A stretch of 64,000 nt of DNA from an uncultured Lachnospiraceae bacterium (GCA_934293375.1 CAKQYS010000002.1:186001-250000), one strand, 5' to 3'; counted from the first letter of the stretch, positions 34,807 to 44,572 are shown. The notes: generated by a model from the sequence alone, not told the origin. Numbers and translations: made by a program.

Positions 34807-36018
34807 ATGGCTCAGTTTAATTACAAAGTTATTGATAAGGACGGCAAGAATAAGAAGGGCGTCCTGGAAGCTTCCAGCAGGGAAGCAGCAGAGAAGAAGC
34901 TGAAGGCCGAAGGCTTGACCGTTGTCGATTGTAAGGAACAGGGTATCATGGATAAGGATATCCAGATCTTCGAAAAGAAGGTAAAAGCAAGAGATCTTTC
35001 AGTATTCTGTAAGCAGTTTGCCAGCATCCTGAATGCTGGTGTTACGATCATTTCGGCACTGGGTATGATCGCAGAGTCGTCTGAGAACCCGACATTGCAG
35101 AAGGCATTGAAGGAAGCACAGGCTTATGTTGAGAAGGGTGGTACGCTGGCGGATGCGTTCAGACTGAATCCGAAGGTGTTCCCGAATGTATTGATCAACA
35201 TGGTAGCTGCCGGTGAGGTTTCCGGTAACATGGAGATCGCATTTGAACGATTGGCAACACACTTTGAGAAGGAGAATGCTCTGACCGGTAAGATCAAGGG
35301 TGCGATGACATACCCGATCGTGGTTATGGTCGTTATCATTATCGTTGTGATCGTGATGTTGGTTACAGTTATCCCGACATTTGCTGATATGTTCAAGGAC
35401 ATGGGTACCGATCTTCCGTTAGCGACGCGTATCATGGTGGCAGCAAGTAATTTTGTAAAGGATAAGTGGTATGTGCTGGTGATCGTAGTAGCTGCCATCG
35501 TAGTCGGCTTCAAGACATTCGGCAAGACAGAGACAGGTAAGCAGGTGTTCGGACAGATTGCGATCCATGCTCCTGTATTCGGTAATCTGACAATCAAGCA
35601 GGCGTGTGCAAGATTTGCACGTAACCTGAGTACATTGATGGCATCCGGTATTACATTGGTGGACGCATTAGAGCAGGTTGCAAAGATGATGGACAATAAG
35701 ATCTATCGGGATGCACTGATGGATGCCAAGATTCAGATCTCCAAAGGTATTCCGCTTTCGAAGCCTTTGAAGGATGTTGAGATCTTCCCTACGATGTTGG
35801 TACAGATGGTGAAGATCGGTGAGGAGACCGGTAACATTGAGGACATGATGTCCAAGGTTGCAGACTTCTATGATCAGGAAGTAGATCAGGCGGTATCGAA
35901 CCTGACTGCAGCGATGGAGCCTATCATTATGGCTGTCATGGCGCTGATCGTTGGTATGATCGTAGCAGCATGTTATGGTCCGATCATTTCTATGTACGGT
36001 AACATGGATAACTTATAG
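34807..36018 (+). CDS. pilC: Type IV pilus inner-membrane platform PilC
   Basis: Platform protein of 403 residues (GspF family) that couples the ATPases to pilin insertion and extraction. It has two T2SSF repeats: about 68-190 (LSVFCKQFASILNAGVTIIS) and about 270-393 (FARNLSTLMASGITLVDALE), with membrane helices after the first repeat and at the C-terminus. The N-terminal extension FNYKVIDKDGKNKKGVLEASS is typical. Strong GGAGG before the ATG. The pilin gene follows 94 bases later. Confidence 0.96.
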   Translation: MAQFNYKVIDKDGKNKKGVLEASSREAAEKKLKAEGLTVVDCKEQGIMDKDIQIFEKKVKARDLSVFCKQFASILNAGVTIISALGMIAESSENPTLQKALKEAQAYVEKGGTLADAFRLNPKVFPNVLINMVAAGEVSGNMEIAFERLATHFEKENALTGKIKGAMTYPIVVMVVIIIVVIVMLVTVIPTFADMFKDMGTDLPLATRIMVAASNFVKDKWYVLVIVVAAIVVGFKTFGKTETGKQVFGQIAIHAPVFGNLTIKQACARFARNLSTLMASGITLVDALEQVAKMMDNKIYRDALMDAKIQISKGIPLSKPLKDVEIFPTMLVQMVKIGEETGNIEDMMSKVADFYDQEVDQAVSNLTAAMEPIIMAVMALIVGMIVAACYGPIISMYGNMDNL

Positions 36019-36112
36019 AATCCATCGTACACAAAGCTGGTTAATCTTCGCCGGTCATGAAACCATCGGCGGATGTTAATAAATAATATTTAATAAAAAG
36101 GAGAGAATTATT

Positions 36113-36559
36113 ATGAAGAAAATGAATAATAAGGGTTTTTCAATGGTTGAGTTGATCATCGTTATCGCTATCATGGCTATTTTAGCTGGTGCGTTAGCTC
36201 CAACATTGATCAAGTATGTTAACAAGTCAAGAAAGTCTTCTGATGTGTCTAATGCACAGCAGGTAGCTTCTGCATTCCAGACAGCTTATTCTGATCCAAG
36301 CTCAAACGGTTCATTATCATCTCTTTCATCAGGTACTTATTCTGTTAATACTTTAAAGAGTGTTGCAAATGGATTTGGTTCTAACTTCGCTGAGGTTATC
36401 GGATCATTTGACGGATCTGTTAAGTACACAAAGGATGGCGCTTCATGTATCTTAGTTGACTACAATCCAACAACAAACAAGATTATTGTTAAGACTGGTG
36501 GTCAAGGTAATGGTGCTGGTAAGGAATTATACCCAAATGTAGATGCTGACTACGAGTAG
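36113..36559 (+). CDS. Major type IV pilin precursor
   Basis: Prepilin of 148 residues. The leader MKKMNNKG is cut after Gly8 to leave Phe1, with Glu5 in the mature protein (FSMVELIIVIAIMAILAGAL). The hydrophobic N-terminal helix continues into a polar alpha1-C segment, and a small Ser/Thr/Gly-rich globular domain follows; there are no disulfide-forming cysteine pairs. The gene has a good AAGGAGAG site and a codon choice biased to TCT, GTT and GCT, unlike its neighbours, consistent with high expression. Its place straight after pilC and its size make it the likely major subunit. Confidence 0.93.
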   Translation: MKKMNNKGFSMVELIIVIAIMAILAGALAPTLIKYVNKSRKSSDVSNAQQVASAFQTAYSDPSSNGSLSSLSSGTYSVNTLKSVANGFGSNFAEVIGSFDGSVKYTKDGASCILVDYNPTTNKIIVKTGGQGNGAGKELYPNVDADYE

Positions 36560-36579
36560 AATTTAATATGTATTTTGCT

Positions 36580-36602
36580 TAGGATGCCCGATGGGCATCC
36601 TA
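36580..36602 (+). terminator. Stem-loop after the major pilin gene (weak terminator or RNA stabiliser)
   Basis: Perfect 10-base stem with a three-base loop, 20 bases after the pilin stop codon. There is no T run after it, so it probably protects the pilin mRNA 3' end or only partly terminates. Confidence 0.55.
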
Positions 36603-36752
36603 GGACTACATATAGAATGTATGCAGAGACTGATGGGACTCTGTGGGTTTCAATATATTCTATATAATGATTGGTAGGGGATGCAGGTGATGGACATCAC
36701 CTGCGATTACCTGCCACCGTTACATATATGTATGACTGATTGAAATGTTAGA

Positions 36753-36992
36753 TCAGATTTGGAGCTGATTTGAGAAGACTTCAGGTGTTTTACGGCCATT
36801 GACCTGAATGCCGGATTGGCTCTTGCGGTCAGCGGTTTTTTTCTCGATGGAGAGATGGGAGTCGCGACGTGATTTAATGGCAGCGGCTAGCTTATCGAAG
36901 CTGGCATTTAGTCCATATCGACTATGGGCAAGAATAGCAATGATATGGGGTGAACAGCTATAAGTAAGCTGGTACCTGGGCATGTAGACCAT
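36753..36992 (-). CDS. Unidentified 79-residue reading frame, doubtful
   Basis: A - strand frame of 79 residues beginning MVYMPRYQLTYSCSPHI, with a basic middle part (AAAIKSRRDSHLSIEKKTAD) and ending in SNQLQI. I do not recognise it. No convincing ribosome-binding site precedes its ATG. Its base composition is richer in G+C than the flanking gap, which suggests a gene remnant or a dispersed repeat copy rather than plain spacer. Confidence 0.25.
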   Translation of the reverse strand: MVYMPRYQLTYSCSPHIIAILAHSRYGLNASFDKLAAAIKSRRDSHLSIEKKTADRKSQSGIQVNGRKTPEVFSNQLQI

Positions 36993-37070
36993 ACCATTGT
37001 ATTTATCTGAATATTTATAGTATGAGTTACATGCTTTATTAAACTACTGATTAGCGAGGGAGGCTATAAA

Positions 37071-38714
37071 ATGGCAAAAAGTAATAAGGTTTTGACAATT
37101 GATATTACCAATGAGAGTATTACTGTCATTGAGATTACCGCATCCGAAAAGAAGCAGACACAGATCCATAATGCGATCGTGTTTGAAACACCGGAGGATG
37201 CTTACGAGGATGGCAACATCAAGGATAAGGAAAAGATCGCATCAGCGATCCGCAGCCATCTGAATGAGAATGGCATTACAAATAAGAACACGATCTTTGT
37301 ATTGTCATCTACAAAGGTAGTAAACCGTGAGGTTATGATTCCGGCAGTGAAGGAATCTAAAGTAAAGAGTGTTATAAGTGCGAATGCAGCAGAGTATTTC
37401 CCTGTTAATATAGATGACTATATTATTTCTCACTCTATCTTAGAGACAGTTGTGAAGGAAGATAAGTCTAAGGAACTTCGAGTATTGGCAGTGGCTGCTC
37501 CTATTTATATGGTAAAGGGCTATTATGATGTAGCAAGTCTGGCCGGTCTGACTGTAGAATCTATCGATTATATCGGTAATTCCATGTTACAGCTGATCAA
37601 GACACAGACAAGTGCGAATGCTACCACAATGGTCATTCAGTTAGGAAGTGAGTCAACTGTATTAAATATTGTAAAAGGTGATACCTTACTGTTACAGCGT
37701 ACAGTTCCATATGGTACGAATACTGCAGTGCAGGAGGTTATGGATGAGAAGGGCGTAGATGCAGCTACCGCTATGACGATGCTGCAGAATGACCGTCTGA
37801 TCACAGTTGATTTTGACGATAATGCAGTTACAGGTGCATTCCGTTATATGATCAACAACATCGGCCGGGTAATGGATTATTATTCATCTAAGAATCCGGA
37901 TAAGCCGATTGATGAAGTATATCTGACAGGCGATGGTGCCCTGATCAGAGGTTTGGATGGATTGTTCAAGGTACAGTTAAATGTAACAACCCGTATTATG
38001 GATAGTCTGTATAATGTGAAGTTTGATCCAAAGATTGACCAGAAGCAGTACAATCCGGTATTTTTGATTGCACCGATTGGTGCTGCCTTTGCACCGATGG
38101 GATTCCCACTTTCGGATGCGGCTGGCAAGAAGGGAGCAGGATCTGCTTCTACAAAGTCCGGAGCAGCGGTACTGGCAGTATGCGTGATCGCGGCAGTCGG
38201 AGCATTGGGTGCTACTTATGTGATGAAGGACAATGCACAGAAGGAGAAGGATAAGCTGAATCAGCAGATTGCAGCCATTCAGGATATTGATAATGTTGTG
38301 GCAGAGTATGATGCGGCAAAGGCAAAATACGAAGATATGTACACCATGTACAGAATGACAGAGAACCTGAATGAAAATGCATTGACATTCATTAACAGCT
38401 TAGAGGAGAGCATTCCAAAGGGAATTGAAGTTGCCAATTTTGCTTCCACAGCAGAAGTGGTGAATATCTCAGCCGTTGCTACAGATTATGACAATATCGC
38501 AGCATTTGTTGTGAATCTGAAGAAGATTGAGTGTATTGAGGATGCGTTTGTGACTTCAATCACACAGGAAGTGGATAAGGAAACAGGCGATGTGAAGTAT
38601 ATTGTTGCATTAACATGCCAGTATGTGTCCATGGTGACACCGGAGGATACAGATATTGCCGGTGATGGTTCAGATAGTGCAGATACAACAGAAGCTGCAA
38701 CAACAGCACAGTAG
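37071..38714 (+). CDS. PilM-PilN fusion, pilus assembly base
   Basis: Protein of 547 residues that joins two normally separate pilus proteins. Residues about 1-345 are an actin-like PilM domain (VLTIDITNESITVIEI at the start, QLGSESTVLNIVKGDTLLLQ and VYLTGDGALIRGLDGLF). A membrane helix follows at about 365-386, then a coiled coil and a PilN-like domain. PilM is cytoplasmic and binds the PilN N-terminal tail; here that contact is covalent. GAGGGAGG before the ATG. The next gene supplies the PilO-like partner. Confidence 0.88.
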   Translation: MAKSNKVLTIDITNESITVIEITASEKKQTQIHNAIVFETPEDAYEDGNIKDKEKIASAIRSHLNENGITNKNTIFVLSSTKVVNREVMIPAVKESKVKSVISANAAEYFPVNIDDYIISHSILETVVKEDKSKELRVLAVAAPIYMVKGYYDVASLAGLTVESIDYIGNSMLQLIKTQTSANATTMVIQLGSESTVLNIVKGDTLLLQRTVPYGTNTAVQEVMDEKGVDAATAMTMLQNDRLITVDFDDNAVTGAFRYMINNIGRVMDYYSSKNPDKPIDEVYLTGDGALIRGLDGLFKVQLNVTTRIMDSLYNVKFDPKIDQKQYNPVFLIAPIGAAFAPMGFPLSDAAGKKGAGSASTKSGAAVLAVCVIAAVGALGATYVMKDNAQKEKDKLNQQIAAIQDIDNVVAEYDAAKAKYEDMYTMYRMTENLNENALTFINSLEESIPKGIEVANFASTAEVVNISAVATDYDNIAAFVVNLKKIECIEDAFVTSITQEVDKETGDVKYIVALTCQYVSMVTPEDTDIAGDGSDSADTTEAATTAQ

Positions 38715-38727
38715 GGAGGTACGCGAT

Positions 38728-39936
38728 ATGAATATGTCAGCATCAAATAAAAACATGATCATGGTGATTATCGGAATCATCATTCTGGTAGCAACATATT
38801 TTCTGGGCGTCAGCAAGATGCTTGAACAGAAGAAGACGATTGACAATGAAGTAACACAGCTTCAGACACATTATAATGAACTCTTACAGAAGAGTCAGAA
38901 CAAGGAAATCTATGAACAGGGTATTGTGGAGTACGGTCAGAGATTTGATGAGAAGATGAATGAGTTCCCTGCTTCCTTAGATCAGGAATACACGATCGAG
39001 TTCATCGAGGGTATTCGTCAGGCATATGATTTCAATACCAAGACATTATCTATGGGTGAGCCGGAACAGTTTTATATCTTAGGAGCATCTGCAAATGCAT
39101 CTGCAAATCTGGATGCAACTGCAACTTCTGCTGCTGAGACAACGGAGGCACCTGCAACTGAGGCAGCTGCGGACGGCGCTGTAGGGACACCGGCTGCTGT
39201 TGAGCCGTCACCTGAGACAGATAATATCTGCTACAAGGCTGAGTTCCCGATTACATATGAAGGTTCGTATGATGGCATCAAGGAGATGCTTGATTATGTA
39301 GCGAATTACAGATATCGTATGACAGTAGATACAACGAATATTACATACGATGAAGAGAATGATTTATATACCGGAGATATCGTACTTTCTTGCTATGCAA
39401 TTGCAGGTCCGGATCGTAGCGATGATCCATTGAATCTTGATATTGAGTCAGGAAAGTCTAATATCTTTACCAATGGTGGAGCTTCTACTTCTGCTACAAA
39501 GGGCATGACAAAGTATGATGATAATGATGGAGCAGCTATTTCATCTTCATATGATGTATATGTGATGTTGAATCCGGCAGACAGTGATGTATCAGCAAAG
39601 GCGATCGGTCAGAAGGGTAAGACTGCATCAGAAGTAAAGAGCTCAGAGAATACAGAAGAAGATCTGAAGCTTGACTTCTATGCAAAGGATGGAAAGAACT
39701 ATGTTACTTATACATTAGGCACGAAGTCTTACGAAGCAGAGATTACATCAGCTGATGATGCTACGGTTTATGTTACATCAGCAGCTCGTAAGGATGCAGA
39801 GGATAAGAGTTCTGTAAAGGTAACAATTTCTAATACAATGTCCATTCCGGTCTATGTAAAGGTTAGCGGAGATGATGCTACTTCTCCAAGATTTAATGTA
39901 ACAAGCAAGTCAGGTCAGGTTAAGATCTATAAGTAG
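38728..39936 (+). CDS. PilO-like pilus assembly protein
   Basis: Bitopic membrane protein of 402 residues. A short cytoplasmic tail and one helix (about 9-28) are followed by a coiled coil (QKKTIDNEVTQLQTHYNELL) and a PilO-like region about 60-250 (YGSYDGIKEMLDYVANYRYR does not occur exactly; the segment GSYDGIKEMLDYVANYR does). An Ala/Thr-rich low-complexity insertion lies near 125-165, and the C-terminal 170 residues have no family I recognise. It is longer than usual PilO (about 200), so the extra C-terminal domain is specific to this group. Starts 14 bases after the pilM-pilN fusion. Confidence 0.75.
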   Translation: MNMSASNKNMIMVIIGIIILVATYFLGVSKMLEQKKTIDNEVTQLQTHYNELLQKSQNKEIYEQGIVEYGQRFDEKMNEFPASLDQEYTIEFIEGIRQAYDFNTKTLSMGEPEQFYILGASANASANLDATATSAAETTEAPATEAAADGAVGTPAAVEPSPETDNICYKAEFPITYEGSYDGIKEMLDYVANYRYRMTVDTTNITYDEENDLYTGDIVLSCYAIAGPDRSDDPLNLDIESGKSNIFTNGGASTSATKGMTKYDDNDGAAISSSYDVYVMLNPADSDVSAKAIGQKGKTASEVKSSENTEEDLKLDFYAKDGKNYVTYTLGTKSYEAEITSADDATVYVTSAARKDAEDKSSVKVTISNTMSIPVYVKVSGDDATSPRFNVTSKSGQVKIYK

Positions 39937-39953
39937 AATGGAGTGATTGAAAC

Positions 39954-41354
39954 ATGGCAAAATCAAATAATAGAGGATTTAGTTTAACTGAACTCATAAT
40001 TGCCATTGCTGTTTTCACGATTCTTCTTGTTCCGATCATCCGGCAGCTGTCAGTCAGCATGAATATCAGTAACAAATCCCGTGCAACACAGGAGTCCGCT
40101 GAGTATGCTGAATATTTAGTGGAGTACTTTAAGAGTACTCCACTTGCGGATATCGGCAAAGATAATCTATTTGATGGTTCGAATGCACTTCAGCTTAAGA
40201 ATGCAGAGACAGATAAGACGATATCAATCAATGGTACGAATGTTACATATAAGGAGATGTCGTATGAAATTCCTGAGGCAAATGCCGTAACGATTGGTCG
40301 TAAGAAGTATTACAGTGAAATCGTTTTAGATACGAAGGAATATGCAGCGTCTCAGGCAGGATATCGTTCCGCAACATCATCAGACAGTTCAACAGTGTCT
40401 GGATCAGATGGCAAAGAATATGTAGCGATTACAGCGAAGACGGATCCGAACCAGGTGAATGTAGGTCATCTTACGAATCTTGACGAAAATAAGGTAGCAA
40501 TTATAGCAGGTAGTACATCGAATTTTGATAAGACTGCATCAGATAACATATTTGCATTGAAATCAGAACTGCTGAAGAACAGCGGTGAGCAGGGAAGAAA
40601 ACAATGGGAACAGTTGATGTATGGTGGTTTTAATGGATTCGATAATGATAAAGTGAAGAAGGTAACCCGTATATCAGTTGTACAGAGTGGTTCGGGTGCG
40701 AACCTGAAGTACACGGTCAAGTGTGAGTTGGATTACAAAGATGATAATGTAACATCAAGCGGAAAGTATGCAACAGCATTACCTACCACAAATGCATATC
40801 AGCATACATTTGTACAGTCAGAGCCACCGGTTATTTACTTCATGTATAACCCGTGTGTGTACAATGCAGAGTATATGTGGGATGATTATATTACATTAGA
40901 TACAACAGGCGTACCGAATGGAAAAAAGGTAAAACTGTATCTGATTGAAACTGCAGATAAGATCTCTCAGAATATTAAGGATGTTATGACAGCCAATAGT
41001 ATCGATTTTAAGAGCGAAAATCTGATCGAGAATGTAAATACGGCAGGATCAGGACGTGCAGACAGAGATCAGATCACAACACATTTTAATGTGAAGACGA
41101 GTAGCCTTGCTGACATCTCTGTATACACCAACAAGGATCTGAATCGTGTGAATGATACGGATTCATTCAGTTGTGTAACTCCTACAGAGACATTGAATTA
41201 TTCGGCTCCGGCTGTGTCAGGTACACATTTTGTAAAGACTTTGGCAGATGATTCAGAATATGAAGGCCGCTTGTATACTTTGACAGTGAAGTTGATTGAT
41301 GCATCAGATGATTCTGTTGTAGCTACTTATACAGGAACTAGGGGGATGGATTAA
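39954..41354 (+). CDS. Minor prepilin, PilV/GspI-like position
   Basis: Prepilin of 466 residues with leader MAKSNNRG, cleavage before Phe, and Glu5 (FSLTELIIAIAVFTILLVPI). The globular part (about 440 residues) is far larger than in common pilins and is rich in Ser, Thr, Asp and Asn; there are almost no cysteines. It belongs to a run of four prepilin genes that probably prime pilus assembly and sit at the tip. Its stop overlaps the start of the next gene (TAATG). Confidence 0.85.
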   Translation: MAKSNNRGFSLTELIIAIAVFTILLVPIIRQLSVSMNISNKSRATQESAEYAEYLVEYFKSTPLADIGKDNLFDGSNALQLKNAETDKTISINGTNVTYKEMSYEIPEANAVTIGRKKYYSEIVLDTKEYAASQAGYRSATSSDSSTVSGSDGKEYVAITAKTDPNQVNVGHLTNLDENKVAIIAGSTSNFDKTASDNIFALKSELLKNSGEQGRKQWEQLMYGGFNGFDNDKVKKVTRISVVQSGSGANLKYTVKCELDYKDDNVTSSGKYATALPTTNAYQHTFVQSEPPVIYFMYNPCVYNAEYMWDDYITLDTTGVPNGKKVKLYLIETADKISQNIKDVMTANSIDFKSENLIENVNTAGSGRADRDQITTHFNVKTSSLADISVYTNKDLNRVNDTDSFSCVTPTETLNYSAPAVSGTHFVKTLADDSEYEGRLYTLTVKLIDASDDSVVATYTGTRGMD

Positions 41355-44008
41355 TGGTGAAGAAAATAATGCAAAAGCTGAATAACAGAGGATCCAGTTT
41401 TGTAATGGTTATCGTTACCATGGCATTCCTTTCCGTGTTAGCGACTTCCGTGTTAGTGGCAGTAGGATTCTCATATCGTTTGAAGTTATATAATATGAAC
41501 TCAAAAAATAACTTCTATTATGTTGAACAGGCGTTGGATGAAATTTATGCCGGTGTCGGTAATGTGGCTGTGCAGAATCTGCGGAAGGCATATCAGGACA
41601 CCGTAGAGGTTATGGTATACTATGATACCGGACGAAAAGCATATGTAACAAGAAATGATTCTGATGCCAATAAGATCATGAAAAAGACATTCATTCAGTA
41701 TATGAAGAATGATAATTCTTTTTCAATCAATGTAGATCCGGGAACCGGTAAATCTCCAATTCAGGCTTTGATGGAGGATGCCGTTACAAATCCGGATATC
41801 CAGTTGGATTTGTCCAATATTGTCGTTGATACTTCTGCCAGTGATGCTGTTACGATCAAGAATGTTACAGTAAAGCGTACTGCAAAGTACAAGAGTGGCA
41901 GCAATAATTCAGATTATATCCAGTCCATTACGACAGATATCTGTGTGGGAGAACCTGCCTACAATGTAAAGTTCTCAAATACAAATTCAGATCACAGTGA
42001 ACTGTATGATTTCTCATTAGTGGCAGATGCAGGTATTGAGATTACAGGTGCAACTTCTTCTGTGAATATTTCAGGTAATATATATGGTGCATCTGATTTC
42101 TACAACAAGAATTATGAAGCAAAGAATGACACTGGTGCTACCATTTTGTCGAATACTTATTCAGGAGCTGCAAGTGATGTATCTTCTTATTTGACAAGTG
42201 AAGCCAGATATCAGGAATGCGATGGTGTCCGTGAAAAGAGTATGTATTCCGGATTATATATCAGTGGCGCAAAGGTGATCTTACAGGCAGCTAAGTGTAT
42301 TGTACCGGGATCATTTTCCGTGTTTAATGGAGCGCAGATTGTAGTATCTGCCAAGCAAGAGGGTAAGGTTGTTCCTTCTGATATGTGGGTGGATAACATT
42401 GTGTTAGGTGGATATACTCCATCAACAGGTTCAGCGAAAGCAGATATGTATGCAAATGCACATGTATATGATGATTTAGAATTAGACGCTTCAGGATCCA
42501 CATTCAAGATGGAAGGTGCATATTACGGATACAATTATAGTCAGGCAACAGATAAGAGATCATTTAATTCCGTATCAGCATCCAGCTATCAGACAGCAAG
42601 TGGTGATAATAAGGAAGATCATTACAACAGTAGCTCCATCATTTTAAATGGAGAGAAATCTAATCTGGATTTCTCGACATTGGATAAGATGTATATAGCC
42701 GGTCGTGCATATGTAGAAATGTCAAAGAAAGTATCAAAGGGCACTACGACGATCAACAACGGTGAGTCAGATGAAGATGTTGAGACAAAAACATATGAGT
42801 ATGATAATACAATCAATGATTATGTAACAGGTGAATCTGTTTCTGTAAAGAGTAACCAGTTAGCTTATATGCCGATCAAGAATTGGATCAAGAAGGATAC
42901 AGATGGTAAGTATTATGCTGAGATTCCAAATACAGCGAAAGAGCCGTATAAGAATTTCTTTGCCGATCTGAAGAAAGTTCCTGTAATCAAGCAGACAGTG
43001 TCCGGTGTGGATTTCTATTTCTTTGACTTTGGATCTGATAAGGATGATCAGGGTAAGACTATCTTTAAGACGGCGGAAGATAAGCAGAAGTTTATTGAAG
43101 GTTACGCTGCATTATTTGCAAAAGATGATAAAGGCAATTATTCAGAACAGTCTGCAAATTATCTGAAAGATATTACAAATTATGATCGTTTTGAAATTAA
43201 ATCTTTGAATCTTCCGACGAGTGATTCACAGACAGAAAGATATATTTATTCTACCGGTGCATTAACAGCAAAAGCAAATACAGCATTTTCGATTACTGCA
43301 CCGCAGTCAGCACTTGAGGTATTTGATGACCTGATGCATAATTTCTCCGGCGAAGAGGCCTTCAGTTATCAGACGGCTTCAGCGGAGTTGAATGATGAAT
43401 ATGGCATGATCAAATATATGCTGACGATTTCAAGTGTAGAAGCTGACAAGAATGAGTATCAGCAGATTAAGGATGCAAATAAGTCAACGACACCATTTGA
43501 GAAGTACTTCAATGTTCCATCCATTACCAATATCTGCCAGACAGGAAAGACACTTCCATCAGGATATCAGGTATGGGTAAGTAATGGAGATGTAGTAGTT
43601 GATAGTGCAAGCGAAAGTGTTCAGGGAATCGTTGTCGCAAAGGGTGATGTAACATTTTCATCTAATGTTAAGACATTCCAGGGATTGGTTGTATCCGGTA
43701 GTAAGATCAAGATTGATCATTCCATGAATTTCTTTGCTGATGCTGAAATTGCAAAGGAAACATTAAGACAGTGCAAGAACCTGACAGGTGATTCAAAGGC
43801 TCAGGCAATTTGGAAGTGTTTTAAGGATTATGATAAGGTTAAGACTGGTACATCAGATAGTGGGGATTCTACAGAGGCTACAACAGAGGATAACGGAATC
43901 GGTGATGTATTAGACGATGACGATATCACCCCGATCAGCAAGAATGTTGATGAAGTACAGTATACTGATGTGATTGCTTTCAAGAATTGGAAGCGGAATG
44001 TAGAATAG
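41354..44008 (+). CDS. Very large prepilin-like protein lacking Glu5 (PilX/GspK-like)
   Basis: Protein of 884 residues with a prepilin-type N-terminus: leader ending LNNRG, then SSFVMVIVTMAFLSVLATSV. Position 5 of the mature protein is Met, not Glu. GspK and PilX-type tip subunits similarly lack Glu5 and are the largest of their set. After the helix and an alpha1-C segment (NMNSKNNFYYVEQALDEIYAG) comes a long beta-rich region; the stretch near 205-300 and that near 720-790 look like repetitive beta-helix (FSLVADAGIEITGATSSVNI; ESVQGIVVAKGDVTFSSNV). An acidic Thr-rich tail follows. Likely tip subunit. Confidence 0.82.
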   Translation: MVKKIMQKLNNRGSSFVMVIVTMAFLSVLATSVLVAVGFSYRLKLYNMNSKNNFYYVEQALDEIYAGVGNVAVQNLRKAYQDTVEVMVYYDTGRKAYVTRNDSDANKIMKKTFIQYMKNDNSFSINVDPGTGKSPIQALMEDAVTNPDIQLDLSNIVVDTSASDAVTIKNVTVKRTAKYKSGSNNSDYIQSITTDICVGEPAYNVKFSNTNSDHSELYDFSLVADAGIEITGATSSVNISGNIYGASDFYNKNYEAKNDTGATILSNTYSGAASDVSSYLTSEARYQECDGVREKSMYSGLYISGAKVILQAAKCIVPGSFSVFNGAQIVVSAKQEGKVVPSDMWVDNIVLGGYTPSTGSAKADMYANAHVYDDLELDASGSTFKMEGAYYGYNYSQATDKRSFNSVSASSYQTASGDNKEDHYNSSSIILNGEKSNLDFSTLDKMYIAGRAYVEMSKKVSKGTTTINNGESDEDVETKTYEYDNTINDYVTGESVSVKSNQLAYMPIKNWIKKDTDGKYYAEIPNTAKEPYKNFFADLKKVPVIKQTVSGVDFYFFDFGSDKDDQGKTIFKTAEDKQKFIEGYAALFAKDDKGNYSEQSANYLKDITNYDRFEIKSLNLPTSDSQTERYIYSTGALTAKANTAFSITAPQSALEVFDDLMHNFSGEEAFSYQTASAELNDEYGMIKYMLTISSVEADKNEYQQIKDANKSTTPFEKYFNVPSITNICQTGKTLPSGYQVWVSNGDVVVDSASESVQGIVVAKGDVTFSSNVKTFQGLVVSGSKIKIDHSMNFFADAEIAKETLRQCKNLTGDSKAQAIWKCFKDYDKVKTGTSDSGDSTEATTEDNGIGDVLDDDDITPISKNVDEVQYTDVIAFKNWKRNVE

Positions 44009-44019
44009 GCGGTGATTTT

Positions 44020-44556
44020 ATGAAGAAGATAAGAGAAAAGTTTTCTACACTCCGAAAGAACAATCAAGGATATTCAATGGTTGAGTTCATCATCGTAATT
44101 GCAATTGTCGGAATTATGAGTGCGTTGGGTTTTGTTACGATCAATATTGTATTTTCGGCGAAAGCATCAGCAGCCGGTAATACATTGATCTCTCAGATGA
44201 CATATCTTGAAAGTATGACAAAGGCACAGGATCCAAATCTTGCGATGGAGTTATATTTTGATGATAGCGAGAGCCGGTATTATATCCGCTATGGTACTGT
44301 GGATGATGCGGGAGTGTTTACGGAGAATACGAGTATAGATAAGGTTTCAGTATCGAATTCGATCAGAATCTTCTATACGCCGACATCCGGAAGCAGAGCA
44401 GAGATTGACAGTTCTACATCCGTTGTCATTCAGTTTAATAAGTCAGATGGATCTGTAAAAATGGGATCCGGTACTTATGAGGTATGTAAGAACAAGAAGA
44501 CCACAGGTTACAGTATTGCATTAAATAAAAATACTGGAAGCCACTACATTAAGTGA
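44020..44556 (+). CDS. Minor prepilin, GspH-like
   Basis: Prepilin of 178 residues. The 17-residue leader MKKIREKFSTLRKNNQG precedes YSMVEFIIVIAIVGIMSALG, so the mature N-terminal residue would be Tyr, and Glu5 is present. The small globular domain contains RYYIRYGTVDDAG and ends SIALNKNTGSHYIK; this size and layout recall GspH/FimU-type minor pilins. ATG 44020 has a GGCGGTG site; the frame is open upstream inside the previous gene. Confidence 0.85.
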   Translation: MKKIREKFSTLRKNNQGYSMVEFIIVIAIVGIMSALGFVTINIVFSAKASAAGNTLISQMTYLESMTKAQDPNLAMELYFDDSESRYYIRYGTVDDAGVFTENTSIDKVSVSNSIRIFYTPTSGSRAEIDSSTSVVIQFNKSDGSVKMGSGTYEVCKNKKTTGYSIALNKNTGSHYIK

Positions 44557-44572
44557 TAAGGAGTGATAGCTG

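Larger units (their letters stand above)
36560..37070. other. 511-base gap with two hairpins and no identified gene
   Basis: The gap between the major pilin gene and the pilM-pilN fusion. It holds a stem-loop at 36580-36602 (10-base stem, no T run), a second at 36683-36704 (9-base stem, four-base loop), then a less AT-rich stretch at about 36750-36990 with an unidentified - strand frame, and a ribosome-binding site (GAGGGAGG) before 37071. The first hairpin without a T run may mark the 3' end of an abundant processed pilin mRNA. Confidence 0.6.

Noticed and set aside
35124..35696. 190-residue frame antisense to pilC
   Set aside because: Shadow of a well-supported gene with biased codons; composition is not that of a real protein.
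36681..36743. 20-residue + strand ORF in the gap after the pilin gene
   Set aside because: It lies across a hairpin and has only a weak GGGG before its ATG.
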